The position numbers were made by a program, and so were the translations under genes. A DNA stretch of 64,000 bases from Rotaria socialis (taxonomy: Eukaryota; Rotifera; Eurotatoria; Philodinida; Philodinidae). Of this stretch, positions 1-11,734 are shown piece by piece. Position 1 is the first letter of the stretch. Each line of letters begins with the position of its first letter. Location of the stretch: assembly GCA_905331475.1 (NCBI GenBank), contig CAJNYU010002284.1:62001-126000 (forward strand), given 5' to 3'. The notes under the pieces are model-generated. The model saw only the letters and a program-made list of their open reading frames with translations, did no database searches and was not told where the DNA came from.

Positions 1-274
1 GACAAAAATATGAGATCTCTTGTAAGGTCATGTTCTTCTTAGTTTACTACTTTTTACCAACTTTCCATATTGGCTTTACTTTTCTTTCTCGCCAACACAA
101 GTTTATTTGTCAAAGTATTGCAATTTAATTTTTAGTGCTAATAATTCAGAGTGTTATTTATGCATTTCACCAATTGATTTCATTTTAATTCAAAATGAAG
201 TTTCATCTTGATAAAATCTAAAAAAATAAGATTATTAATCTTTATCTATCACTATTGGAAAAGATATTAATAGA

Positions 275-653
275 ATCATAGTCAGGGTTGGCACCTGATG
301 AAGTCCAAACAGCGGAAAACTGATCTTAAAAAGCGGAAAATAGCGGAAAGAAAAACAGAAAAAGCGGGAAAAAAAGCGGAAGCTTATATTGTTGCAGATT
401 TGTGGTGCTTCTGAGAATATTAGGCATTTTTTTTTCATATTTATTGGATTTCTTTTCATTTCATCAAATTTCAAAACATAAAAGGATGATGGCTCACGGT
501 ATTTGTGAACAATAAGAATTGATTCAATAATATCAAATATTATTCTGTACGTAGTGTTTGATATGCAACACGTTTTATACGAAAAAGCGGAAAAAAGCGG
601 AACAGCGGAAACTTTCCGCAAAAAGCGGAAGAGGTGGCAACCTTGATCATAGT
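275..653. mobile_element. hAT-type MITE with 8-bp target-site duplication
   Basis: The element proper is 283-645 (363 bp). Its left end reads CAGGGTTGGCACCT and its right end, reverse-complemented, reads CAAGGTTGCCACCT, so the termini are imperfect inverted repeats. The octamer ATCATAGT is repeated exactly at 275-282 and 646-653, directly flanking both ends. An 8-bp duplication and CA(G/A)GG-type ends are the hallmark of hAT transposons. The interior is built of many short AGCGGAAA-like direct repeats and has no transposase, so it is a non-autonomous copy. A 141-codon minus-strand open frame (235-660) runs across the whole element and its flanks and is an accident. Confidence 0.85.
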
Positions 654-939
654 TCATCATTATAAAATTTCATGATAGAATAATCATTAATTTCAGTTTC
701 TTATCTAAAACTATGAAACTTCTTTCAGTACGAGTCACATATCAGAAATTCCCCAACATATGAAAGCGAAAAAGTCACCTAAAATCATTGCTACAGCTAA
801 ACTATTTGTTAAATATCTAAAAACAAATTCCGTAGTTTGTGGAAGGACACCCTATTCAACACATTGTTAAGATAAAGAACATTTTTTCCTTCTGTTGAAC
901 AAATAAACATCGCTGCTAGATTTTCGAAATAAAAAGACA

Positions 940-1927
940 ATGACTGAATTAACCAATCAAGCGCAACAACAGCAAACATCAGAAAAGAAAGATTTAACTT
1001 ACTGGAATTCACAATGGTGTAGTAATAAAGTTGGTTTTCATCGGTTGACAATGAATCAGTATGTTTCAATTAATCTTTATCTAATATAAATATATATTCT
1101 TGTACGAAGGGATTTTGAATAATATGGACTTTCAAAAATAAATTCAGTCGAATAACAACAATCTATATTATTTCTATTAAGTGGTAAAACAATAGATATG
1201 AAAGCAGTATTGGACAGTAAACATCAAGTGATTGGTATTGAATGTGCTCAAGTAGGTATTGAAACATTTTTTCAAGAGAATAATATTAAATATCAACGTA
1301 GTTATCTTTTCATTATTTTTGATTTATTTACATAGGGTATTGACTATCCTGTGACTATTTTTGAAGATAATTTTCTTACATTTAATCAGTAAAACATTCA
1401 ATGGATTTATTTTTATAAGTAATTAAATAGTTTTTCTTATTAGAACATGACCAACTATTGATTGGATTTGGGAGCGTGCAGCATTAGCTGCTGTTAATTT
1501 ATCAGATCGCGAACAGTCTGTATAAACTTGAATATTTTTCAAGATGAATCGTTTAATTATCATAGATATCGCAATAATCTTTTATGATTAATGGTACCTG
1601 ATCATGCTCGACTCTATCTTGTAGCTGTGTGTTACGATGATCCTGAGCTTACGGGTTGCTGATTTATTATTTAATTTATTTCAATTATTCATATTGAATT
1701 ATACATAGGTCCACCTCATAGTGTTTCTGATGAAGATGCAATTTTTCTATTTGGTAATGATTTATTATCACGTATAAAACTCCATCGACTAGTCACTTAT
1801 ATTTATAGGATCAATATGTTCTATTGAATCGATCAGCATCAATGACACAACAGCCGATTTTATTGCAAATAGTCGTAGAAAAGTACGATTGATGGAAGAA
1901 CATCTTCATTTAATTATACGAAAATAA
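940..1927 (+). pseudogene. thiopurine S-methyltransferase-like gene, broken
   Basis: TPMT-family enzymes are SAM-dependent methyltransferases of about 230-250 residues. Family-like pieces occur in order. The first exon starts at 940 and encodes YWNSQWCSNKVGFH. From 1182 there is GKTIDMKAVLDSKHQVIGIE, like the family CGKAVEM...GVE segment. Near 1460 there is IDWIWERAALAAVN, like the IWDRGALVAIN motif. Near 1600 there is HARLYLVAVCYDDPE, and a C-terminal piece ends at the TAA at 1925-1927. The conserved segment before CGK is missing. A TGA lies in frame just before the IDWIWE piece, a stop lies just before the PDHARLY piece, and the exon starting near 1338 does not keep phase with its neighbour. 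I infer a pseudogene. A divergent functional copy with unusual splicing is less likely. Confidence 0.6.
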
Positions 1928-2320
1928 AGACTATCTAAATTCTATCAATCAATCAAATAGATGAATACAAAAAGAAATACTTTAATAAATATCAATTTTA
2001 ACTTTTTTTTGTTATTAAATTTATTCTATTTGCGATTTAAAAACGACAGAGTGAAAGAAAAATGCATGGCTACACAACATGACAATATTGCTGATCTCAT
2101 GTATAAATAAATGTGGAAACTTCGGATTTCATCCAAGAGTTATGTGTACTGTAAAAAGTGTGTGGGACATATGAGTCATTCTAGAATGTCTGAACACCAA
2201 AATTATCATGAGAAACTAGACAATTTGATTTCTGGATGCAGTTTTTGTGCATTTTGAGACGTTTTTCAGGCGATGTTTCGTTAGAAAACTACGATTTAGT
2301 TCAAAACTAATATCAGATTC
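1928..2320. other. intergenic, nothing recognised
   Basis: AT-rich sequence between the broken methyltransferase and the dispersed repeat. No reading frame or repeat was recognised on either strand. Confidence 0.5.
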
Positions 2321-2324
2321 GGAA

Positions 2325-2640
2325 TCAGCGTTAAAAACTGAGTCGATTTATATATGTTGTGAATAATTCTGAGAAAATTTGCTTTTGAAAAATCCCTGTA
2401 CTCCCCCTCAGGGATGGTCTGATCAAAAATGATAATTTTTTCGATACCTCGGCCATTTCTTGACGGATCCTTCTCATCTTCGAAGTCAACCTAGATATTG
2501 ATGAGACAATTCTGCGCACAAATTTCAACTCAATCGAATGTAATTGTGAAGAGTTATCGAATAAACGGACGGCCTGACACACTAGCCGATTCTATAGTGT
2601 ACTCTTTTTTTTTTGAGTACACAAAAAAAACTAAATCTAT
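2325..2640 (-). repeat. dispersed repeat, copy A
   Basis: Read on the minus strand, this segment matches 17805-18120 over about 300 bp with scattered differences and small indels. Both copies carry the shared blocks AAGATGAGAAGGATCCGTCA and, further on, CTCAGAATTATTC. Both contain an open stretch with RRIRQEMAE and SELF.TYI.RLSF, but the rest diverges, so I treat the coding look as chance or as the relic of an element ORF. A short palindrome (GTGTACTC...GAGTACAC) lies at its right end, near 2598-2624. The family is not one I can name. Confidence 0.7.
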
Positions 2641-4829
2641 AATTGTCTTTCTAAATGAAATATGCATTGTTTTTTATTTGTTTTCTATTAATTGCAAGCC
2701 TGAATGCTATCGATTTAAAGAACACAATTGCTTTAACTACATTATGAGAATATCCAGCAAACCACTAACAATGTTAGTTGTCAGAAATACTTTTTTTTTA
2801 GACAAATTGTTGCTAGTAGCAAACGCTTATCTTGAAATAAAATATTTTAATAATATGGGATATTGTGATTTTCCCCTGAAAATACCATCATGCCCAAAAC
2901 CAAATTTATTACAGTATTTATTTTGTCATGTAATAATATGTCGAGGGAAATGCAATAGAAAAGTGTGCGATATGAAAGTATCATTCTTTTTTTCTACGCG
3001 ACATTCCCTATTTTGTTTACTCGCTCCGTCTACATTATATTTTTTTTTGAGAATCTGCAATGGATTTATATTGCATTGTAAAGATTCTAACGGCTTGCCT
3101 TTGTGTGTGAATATGTCAAGGTTATAATTGTTTAGTAGGTTTTTAAAAGTTCCTGATGAACGCTGATTAGACTAGAGAGGATGTTTTTTTCATGTTTTTA
3201 TAAAACTGTGTTTAACAATATTAGTTACAAGATGGATTACATGAATTGTTTAGTACAAGTTTTAGAACTTATTTTGTAATGATAATCTGAATAGCTTTGA
3301 TTTTATTTCTTTTCCATTGATCAATAGATTAAACTAACAAAAAAAGAATCCGTTTCTCATTTGATTTAATTAAGTTCTCTTAATCAAACAAACTTTTTTT
3401 GTAAATTTGACACAGCAATCAGAATTATATATATATATATATATGACAAATTTATGTGAGTCATTGATCATTTTATTATTTTGAATACATATTACGACTA
3501 TACTAATCAATTGTACATCAGCAGTCTAGAATAATCCTATTCTTATCTTATTTCTTTCTTTCTTTGGATATATTCCATTCTACTTGTTATGTGCTCCTGA
3601 TACAATACGGGCCATTATATTCGTGTTTAAATTTCAGCATGCATCACTTATCTTCATGGAAATTATTATCATTCTTTTCAGTCTTACTTTCATTCATATT
3701 ATTTTTCATTATCTCTGGACTGTTTTGATCAATTGTGAAGGAATCGTATCAAAAATTTCGAATTAAACCTCGATTTTTCGTACGTTTATTTATTTTGATA
3801 TGGCGTTTTATTGAAAAATGAAGTGCTGATTGAATTCTAATGTACAAATTTAAGAGAAATTCATTTTCATTCTTCTTGCATAGTAGTTATTTTTTACACT
3901 CGTATTAGACTTGTTTATTTGATGATTAGGAGAAGATGTATTAATAAAAGGAAAATTTGTTTATTCGAGGGGAATGTTCCAAAAGGTAAGTAAACCATAA
4001 GAGTCTTAGGTATTTAGCTCGTAATTAGTATATTCCGATGCAGTTTGTGCTACAAGAATAGAAATACAAAGAAGCTCATACATGCAATGATATTTTTTAT
4101 CATGAAACCTTGTTTTTTCTATATGCGGAAGCTCGTTAGTGAGTACCGGCTGTGAGCATTGATGAAGACAAGATCTACGCTCGTATCGATGTTGAGAACA
4201 TTTCAACTGAAATGTAATGTAATGCACTCTTTTTGTTTTATTGGATTTACTTAAAAAGTAAACGAGACGTAGAAAAGATGCTCGTCAGAAAACGCCTTAG
4301 CAAGTAGTGACATTTCTAAAAGTTATAGCAGCGCCTGGGAGGATTTTTTTTCACTACAACAGTCGTTATGGCGGGTTGATTTATAGTCAGTTGATCAGTT
4401 TAATTTAGTCACCAACTATTTTTTGCTCATCAGATACTATTTTATTTTAACAAAACAAAAATAAATCGGCGACAGTATTTGTATTCGTTTCATCATTCGT
4501 GAGCTTGCTAGCAACATCGAAGCATCGTTATGCATGTAAATAAAAGGAGCATAGAACTCTATTTGTTGTATTCATCGCCACGATTAGACTATCGCTAGGA
4601 CCCCAACCATGAGTGTTTATGTAGTCCATAAAAGTTAGCCAATCGATTGTTCTTGAAATCGTTCTTCTAAGAAAGCAACACTTATAACTGAGTAAGTTGC
4701 GATTGAATTTAGATTACGAAAATATGAAGAACATTAGTTTTTTTTCTCAGCGACAATTGCTAAATGTGAAATCCTCTTTCTAGAAATATTTACTCATGTT
4801 TTGAAAATAGTTTCGATTATTTAATTACA
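2641..4829. other. gene-poor region, nothing convincing
   Basis: AT-rich non-coding sequence with a TA microsatellite near 3427-3444. A 209-codon open frame (2498-3127, +) begins inside dispersed repeat A, has no recognisable domain and is rich in Phe/Cys/Ile as expected of chance AT-rich ORFs. No splice-consistent gene was found. Confidence 0.4.
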
Positions 4830-5148
4830 TTAAGAAATATTGTTTTTTGTGCTGGGTGGAATCATCAAAGTCATGTGCTACGAGTGAGAGGTGAGTTTAA
4901 CATGCTTCCTCGTAATATTGGAAAATATATGACTTTTTCAAGGATTTATTCTCTTCACTTTGAAAACATCTTGACCTTATTCCTCCGCCTCATCGTCGTG
5001 CTGAAAAAATCGTTGTTTCACACGAGTTTTTAATTTCAGCAATTGATACAAATAGAGGTCACATTTTCTGTAGTCGTCGTACTTTTTTATGTGATGATGT
5101 ACGCAGTGATATGCATGCCCGACGGTACGAGAATGCCATTGGTAGGTA
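4830..5148 (+). pseudogene. unrecognised gene relic
   Basis: Two coding-like pieces are separated by what looks like a 52-nt intron (GTGAGT at 4892 to AG near 4943). The first ends CAGWNHQSHVLRVR. The second reads HRRAEKIVVSHEFLISAIDT and later CSRRTFLCDDVRSDMHARRY, and ends at a plausible donor GTAGGT near 5150. Joining them requires a one-base frameshift after the putative intron, because the phase-consistent frame meets a TGA near 4972. The amino-acid composition is protein-like and unlike the surrounding AT-rich frames. I do not recognise the family. Confidence 0.35.
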
Positions 5149-6626
5149 AATTTTCCGAATATAGCTACTGTAAATAGATTTAAGTGTTAAAGCTTCATAA
5201 TAATTATCTTACGAATCCGAACTCCGGATGCGCTCCATTGACCGCGTGAATCGATCATCAGTCGATTATAGAAACCTTGTAAAAGATTCAACTCTAAAAT
5301 GGAATTCACTACAATGTATTTGTATGTAGCTCAAGTTAAAGTTCGTGGTTCTAATAAAGTCCTACTTAAATTCTTTATCCGACAGCGTTGGTTGTATAAA
5401 GTCTGTCTGAGTGAATTCTAAGATATTTATAGTAGAAAATAAATCTTGTTTACAATTTATATGTATTCAATTATAATCATGTTGATGTCTGACTTACGAG
5501 ACTCATAAGTACTTAGCTAAAAACATAATTAGCTCTATTAATCGTATGCTTCTAATTTTGCTACATCTATCTATAAAATGATGGACTATCTCTCAGAACA
5601 TCTCTCAATGACAAAACAAATTGATTTGACGATGGCGGTGTCGACGCTAAGAGTACTATCGAAAAGTTTTATCTCAATTAATTAAATTATAATTCTAAAA
5701 TGTCATATTATAGATGCAAGTTCATCGGCAAGTAGTTTTCCATGTAAAACAAAAGTGAACCAAAAGTCACTTTTAATAGTAATAAAGTAACATAAAGTAA
5801 CTTCTCTTTCTATTTTTCACTTTTTATAGTACATTTTGATCCTTTTTCCACTTTATATAGTAATTACTTTATCATATTTTTTTACGTTCAAAAGTACTTA
5901 TTAGTACTTTTTAGTCAAAAAGTATGAAAAGTACTTAAAAAGGTTCACTTATAAGCACTTTGCCCTGCGTAAAACCTACTATTGAAAGTACTTAATAGTC
6001 ACCTTTTTGGGTAAAATTTTTTTATATGGGCTTGAAGTCACAGATCGGTGTATTTTTAGATTTTATATTAGCGAAATTTAAGTCTATGAAAATAGAAATT
6101 TTTGATGATATTTAATAATTGACTTTCCGAGCGATGAATCGAAATTTGATCACAGCTCATTGAATAACGTAAACTCCTATCTATCGAGCGGTCAATAGAA
6201 GGCTTGTATTCCTCGATTGCGGTTCAATTTTATTAAAATAATCGTAGCGTTCACAAAATATAATTCTCCTGAAGAAAGCCTCTAGAGATCGGCCGTATAG
6301 CTATTAGAATTCAGGGCTGTCAATTGTACCCCATTTAGACTTTTAAGTCTACGATACGACTACCTAATCTTCTAATGAAAACAACCTATCTTCTTCTAGA
6401 CTTTTCTCATTTTCATAAAGAAATGTATAATAAAATGTATTGGTAAATAACTGACCAATAGATATTAGCACCCATTTCGTTTAATTTCATCTTTGATTAT
6501 TCGGTTTTACATACTATTTTCACTATGAATAATGAAATAAATTCTATTGAATTTTTTCCTTTTCTCCTTTCCTATATTTTCATTACTTTTTTCAATTAAG
6601 TTTGATAAATACATATTGTCTCAAAA
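5149..6626. other. intergenic with low-complexity AAGTACTT/AGTAAC tract
   Basis: No gene recognised. Positions 5740-6010 are built from many short variants of AAGTACTT, TAGTAAC and AAAGTGAAC in both orientations, an irregular low-complexity block. The remainder is plain AT-rich sequence. Confidence 0.4.
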
Positions 6627-6946
6627 ATGAATCGAGTTTTAGACTTTCCCTTCGATGTATTTGGTTTTATTGATAATTTTCGCATGGCATTGAACAAAGA
6701 TTATGAAGTTGAAATTTCTGACGATTCAGAAGCAACAGCAAGTGAAGAATTTTCCAGTTTCCAAGACAAGCCAGCTACTAATATCAAAGAAAAAAATGTT
6801 CATCAAAGTTAAAACGACGTTGTATGCTCAACCAAAACTGGTTGAGAGATCCTAAATATATAGCATTTCTTAGAGAATGTCGAATTAATAAATATTTTGC
6901 TCATTGTTCTATATGTAAGTCAGACTTTTGTGAATGTTGGTGTTAA
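6627..6946 (+). pseudogene. fragment of a transposase-like Cys zinc-finger protein
   Basis: A 61-codon frame from the ATG at 6627 encodes an acidic, Ser-rich N-terminus (EISDDSEATASEEFSSF). It stops at 6812, and the reading continues in another frame with RRCMLNQNWLRDPKYIAFLR, then INKYFAHCSICKSDF, ending in a TAA at 6944-6946. A Trp-Leu-x-Asp-x-(K/R) block followed by C-x2-C resembles the N-terminal zinc finger of hAT/ZMYM-type proteins (TTF/BED-like). The His/Cys partners expected downstream are missing. It is most likely a truncated, frameshifted relic. A short intron near 6810 is possible but not evident. Confidence 0.4.
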
Positions 6947-6977
6947 GGGTAGAAATTTTGTCCCCCCGCTCCCCACA

Positions 6978-7260
6978 GATCGTCACCGACAGGTAATTTT
7001 CCCATCACAGAACGTGACAGACAGCTTAAGAGACCATTGAAAACCGTGACCGACGCCTCAATTACGTAATTGGACATCACAGACCGTGACAGAGGGTCTT
7101 CAGAAATGACTACATATTGTAGTATACGTTTTAATTAATTGACTAATTAGTACCATATGAATTGAGTGCCCATCACAGACTGTTACGCAAGATCTTCAGA
7201 GACCATCACACAGCGTGACAGTCTATCTTCAGATCTAGCACAGCCCATCAGAGAGGCTGT
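6978..7260 (+). repeat. degenerate tandem repeat, CATCACAGACCGTGACAG core
   Basis: Variants of CCATCACAGACCGTGACAG recur about six times at 6981, 7003, 7033, 7074, 7171 and 7204. They are often followed by a (G)TCTTCAGA block (7096, 7192, 7227). Spacing is irregular at roughly 20-95 bp. The stretch is clearly less AT-rich than its surroundings. It looks like a decayed minisatellite, and no open frame spans it. Confidence 0.6.
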
Positions 7261-10200
7261 TCCAGCCTAGAGTAGATCATCACTGGTAGCGGCAAACGAG
7301 TTGTCTCACCAAATCTACAAAGAACTCCCTTGAATACACCATCTCCACGTGATTTTTTGCAATGATTGTGTTGTGTTTCACATTTTTAATCCCAGAGGGA
7401 TTGCGCTAACAGCTTTTCTATTCCTAATGGTGGTATTTATTTGATCGGTTTTCTCAATTAAGTCCTCTATTTTAGGAGGCAGACAATGTACTCCATTTGA
7501 ACTTTCAAAAACACCATTTGAAAAATGAGAAATGGTAGCCCTGATTAGAATACAATCTATTTAACTGTAGAGAATTATACAAACTCGTAGAACAAAATCA
7601 TTGCATTTCGAATGCATACATGCTATATATCTGCCTTTTTTTCTTCTATCAAGCGAAGGTCAATTTGTAACGACTCTCATAATTAAGTGAATCGTGTGTG
7701 CATAGTAATTTTAGAATTCATTATCATTTAACTCGTCATTTTGAACTCTATCTAAATCTTTCGATTTTTTTTTCTAAACAAAAGCAGCCCGCATTAACTT
7801 AATTTACGTTACTAGTAAAATTAATTATTCTACTCATTAGATTGAAGAAATAATATTTTTTGAGTCAAAATTTTGAAAGAAATATATAGTTCAGTAAAGC
7901 AAATCTCTATTAACGCTTCTAACATGTTAACTGAGCGTTAATTTACTTTAAATTCTTATTTGAATTCTGCAAGAAAAGTTAAGAGCTAATGCAGATACAG
8001 TTCTTGATCATTTTTACGACTTCCGAATTTGTTTGTTCTTAATCAAATAATCCGATCATATCTCGAAATATGTTTCTCATTTGTTGTTTTTATGAAACAG
8101 TGGTCAGTACTGTATTACTTCTTATCTATGTCTATATAAAATGTATCTAAATTGTATAAACAATTTTAAGCTCCAATCTTCTCATATGAAATAATCCTGA
8201 GAAAATGAAGCGTCCAACTTATTTTGTTTCATACATTGTTTTAGAAGCAAATTCATTCTTAATTTTTATTAAGCATACTTGTGACAAGTAGTTTGTCGGA
8301 ACGTCGCAATATATTTTCTATCCCGTATTGACGAAACTTCAAAAATTATATTCATAGATCTGTCAGAGTCCTTTCTGAATAAGAATCCTCGATGCGTTAT
8401 AATCATCCAACATAATAGAATCTCGTTGACCATGCTTTATTCTTACATTTGTGTTTCATAAAAATATACTAGCATAAGTTTTGTTACACATTTCTTAACT
8501 CGCAACATAACATTCAACGCACTCAAGTGTAACGCGAATTATTCGTCATGACAAAAGTAATGCATTATGAATATGTGATCCACGTCTGGTCGTCATAGTC
8601 GTTAAATTTTTATTTTACTGTACAATCGACTAAATACTACTTTTCGAATTTAGTCGGCATGGAAAAAATTGTATAAGTCGAGTTCAAGTTGGTAACATAT
8701 TAATATTTAGTCGGCCTGTATGTGTTTGATGTCGATCAAACTAGTCGTGTTCTTAAACCTAGAAAGTTAAGAAAGAATCTAAAAAGAGAGAAGATAAATG
8801 ACAGAGTTCATAAGTTTTTTACATCGGAAAAGGCACTAAATATGTAGCTTTAAGCGTTACAAGAAATGATGAGTGAACGGTTAACCAATAGACTTCGACA
8901 CATTATATCCTTGCATAAGAGGATAATACAAAGAGGGGCGTAGAGAAGTGGCAAGGACGAATGAGCTAAGAACAGCAAAAAATAATACGAGATCATCGGA
9001 CGTTTTTTTTCATGTACACACAAAATAAATAACACAATAGAAAGAAGAAGAAAAGAGAAAAAATGAGGATGCAAAGGGTGATCGCTAACTAAAACAAAAT
9101 ATGTCGCATTGAAGTATCGCATGCGATTGTGTCGCACTTTATTACTACACGCGATTGTATCCCAAGCTATAGCGTGAAAGTGTGTCGCAGTCGAAATTTG
9201 TTGTATTTTCAATGTGTCCTTGTGCATTGTCTAGCCATTCATTTATCGTTTATGTGCAACACTTCTAGATTTATAGACGCGACGTGGTTGGAAACACTGA
9301 TTCAATGCATTTTCATGTCTTTTATCGTAGATTATTTTTCTGTATTAATCAGTAGTTGAGAAAATGTGGGAATATTGATACATGTGCAATGAAATACTAT
9401 CTTGAACGGCCTGATCGACATCAAACACACTTCGATTGAACTTCAATAATAGGTATTATTAATCCAGATTAAACTAACCTCCAATTTTAGTAATTACGTA
9501 GTTATACAGTAAAGAATTATATTCCTATAAAAGGATAGATTGAAACTACTAAATTCTCAAAACTCGATGTTGTTTCACGGTGAGAGATGTGTCACACATT
9601 GTAACATAAATCATAGAACGTGAGAATTATTTTATGCTAATACGTGTAGCAACAGTGAATGCTTACATTAGTTAACCCGTCACACAGCGTATCTAAACAA
9701 CTTTCTACGCACCGTAATATGTGTAAGAACGAACGAAAAAAAATCCTACCCGAGTCATGATAAATCGAATAATAGTGGCCATCTATCGATTTGCTATTTC
9801 TTCTTTTATTTTTTACAATAGAGGACTATCGATAGTCGGTACAAGGCCCATTTTATAATCTTTCTAGTGCATGTGGATATCATATTCTGATGATACTTGC
9901 GTCAATAAAACAAAGATCGATGGGTTCCATTTTTGTTTTGATGATAAAGTACAGTAATACCTTCCATAAAAATCTTGGTGATTAATCGAATAATTGCGAG
10001 ATATTTTGTTTTAATCATATGATACAAGAAAACAATGGTTATCTTCAAAATAAAAATGAAAATTTTTGAATCATAAAATAGTTTTGTTATCGTAGATTTA
10101 CTATTGATAGAGAATATACAGTGAACTTTCTACTCGTAGTATTTTTCGTAATTTATGTTGATTTTACCCCAGCAAAATCTACTTTTGTTCGTTAATATAA

Positions 10201-11330
10201 CCTCTTACTTTAATACTAGAGTCGTTATGCTACACATGATCTATTTCCTATGCTTTTCCTACTTCTTTACAACCAATTGCAGACCGGTAATTATTTTTGT
10301 TGTATTTGCGCACAAAAAAAAAAAGTTCTTCAAATACTTTTCTTTCTCTTTTTGATCTAAAGATAGAAAAAAAAACAAGCTATTCTGTACACAGTAGCTA
10401 TTATGTAAATACTTCTTATTTATGACCTCAATGATCCCAATGGTCTCTGCTAACAGATACTCCGATAATTTTTCATTTAATGGCTAAGATTCGATGATGT
10501 AGTATTGACTGTTTTATATACTTTATTTGATTTGCAGATACAGTAAATCTAGAAAAAAAACGCATCGTTCTTAATCATTTATTATTCAAATAATCAATTG
10601 ATTGGGAATCTGTTTTTTTTATGTGAGTAATCTAGTGTATTGATTCTTTTCTATAGTATAAAAATAATTTAAGAGCTGATAGAGAAAATAGATATGAGTA
10701 ATAAAGTACAGATAGCTTTGAAGTACGTAGGTTTGTTTTACTCATGCTCCGTCTACAAATCTCATGTGCTTGAAAGGTCATTTTTATTTTATCTCCATGC
10801 TTCCGTTTAACGTTTTCATCGCTAGAAAAAGGTCATAAAAACACAATTTTGAGAAGTTTATTAATGAAAGTAGTTGTGTGCTTGTGAATCCATCGTTAGA
10901 AATTAGAAAAATTAGAGACAACAAAGCCGCTCGCGTGCATCACAGGTGACTTCATATCATTAAAACAAAAACAGACAAAAGAGAGTATATTAGTATTTTC
11001 ATTTCTTCTTTTTACTATTCAAAGACAGTAAATATTAAAGCTAACAATAAAATAGGGCGAACGAATCAATAAATAAAGTATTTGATAACAAATGACGCAG
11101 ATAAGAATAACCTATGACAGACATCCATAGTCTTGCATAAGTTCAAAATCATATTGAAAAACAAAACGATTCGCCATAACAAATCATTAAAGCTAATCAT
11201 ACTGACGTGATAATACTTGGTATTGTAGAAGTTTTACGTTTTTCTTTTCTCTATTTAAGAGTCATAATGATATTTTGAAGAAGGATAAATATCCTAATTG
11301 TTTTCCTTCACACGATATCATGGCAACGTT
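7261..11330. other. long gene-free region
   Basis: No gene recognised on either strand. A 125-codon minus frame (8850-9227) and a 76-codon plus frame (9129-9359) overlap head to head and have no recognisable motif. Around 9100-9195 the motif TGCGATTGTGTCGC recurs loosely. No tRNA-like box A/box B pair was found by eye. Confidence 0.4.
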
Positions 11331-11433
11331 CGATAATTCATTTATTTTGTCCATCGGATAATCTAGGCTGTCGTAATATATTTTTCTATGAATGGTTTTA
11401 GATTATCCAATGGACAAAGTAAATGAATCATAG
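11331..11433. repeat. imperfect inverted repeat (hairpin)
   Basis: The arms 11331-11365 and 11399-11433 are inverted copies with about 4 mismatches in 35, sharing CATTTA.TTTGTCCAT.GGA, and are separated by a 33-nt loop. It lies about 300 bp upstream of the phosphatidyltransferase fusion gene. It may be a decayed small fold-back element. Confidence 0.7.
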
Positions 11434-11734
11434 AACCTTGAATTCGGTTATCTCTGCTAATGTAAGCAGGTTTATTTTCTTCTTCTGTTTCTGTTAATTT
11501 GACGATGACGCAATTGGTGTTGAAAGCGAATAAATAAAGAAATGAAAGCATTGATATGTATATCGTTTACTTTTATATTGATCAACTAAAAGTTCTAGTC
11601 ATAATTCAAAATTCTTTAGTGAGTATCGCTGAAGACAAGAGAAAAATATCTAAATCTTCATGGGTAATTTGTTTTTTTTTTCGTCAATGCTTAACACTCT
11701 TTCTTCATTTTAGACACAATTTAATTTTATTCAC

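Noticed and set aside
235-660. 141-codon minus-strand ORF
   Set aside because: It covers the hAT MITE and both target duplications. The frame arises from the AGCGGAAA repeats and has no domain.
2498-3127. 209-codon plus-strand ORF
   Set aside because: It begins inside a dispersed repeat, lacks any motif, and has the Phe/Ile/Cys-rich composition of chance AT-rich frames.
8850-9227. 125-codon minus-strand ORF with a hydrophobic stretch
   Set aside because: No homology recognised, it overlaps an equally open plus frame, and it has no splice partners.
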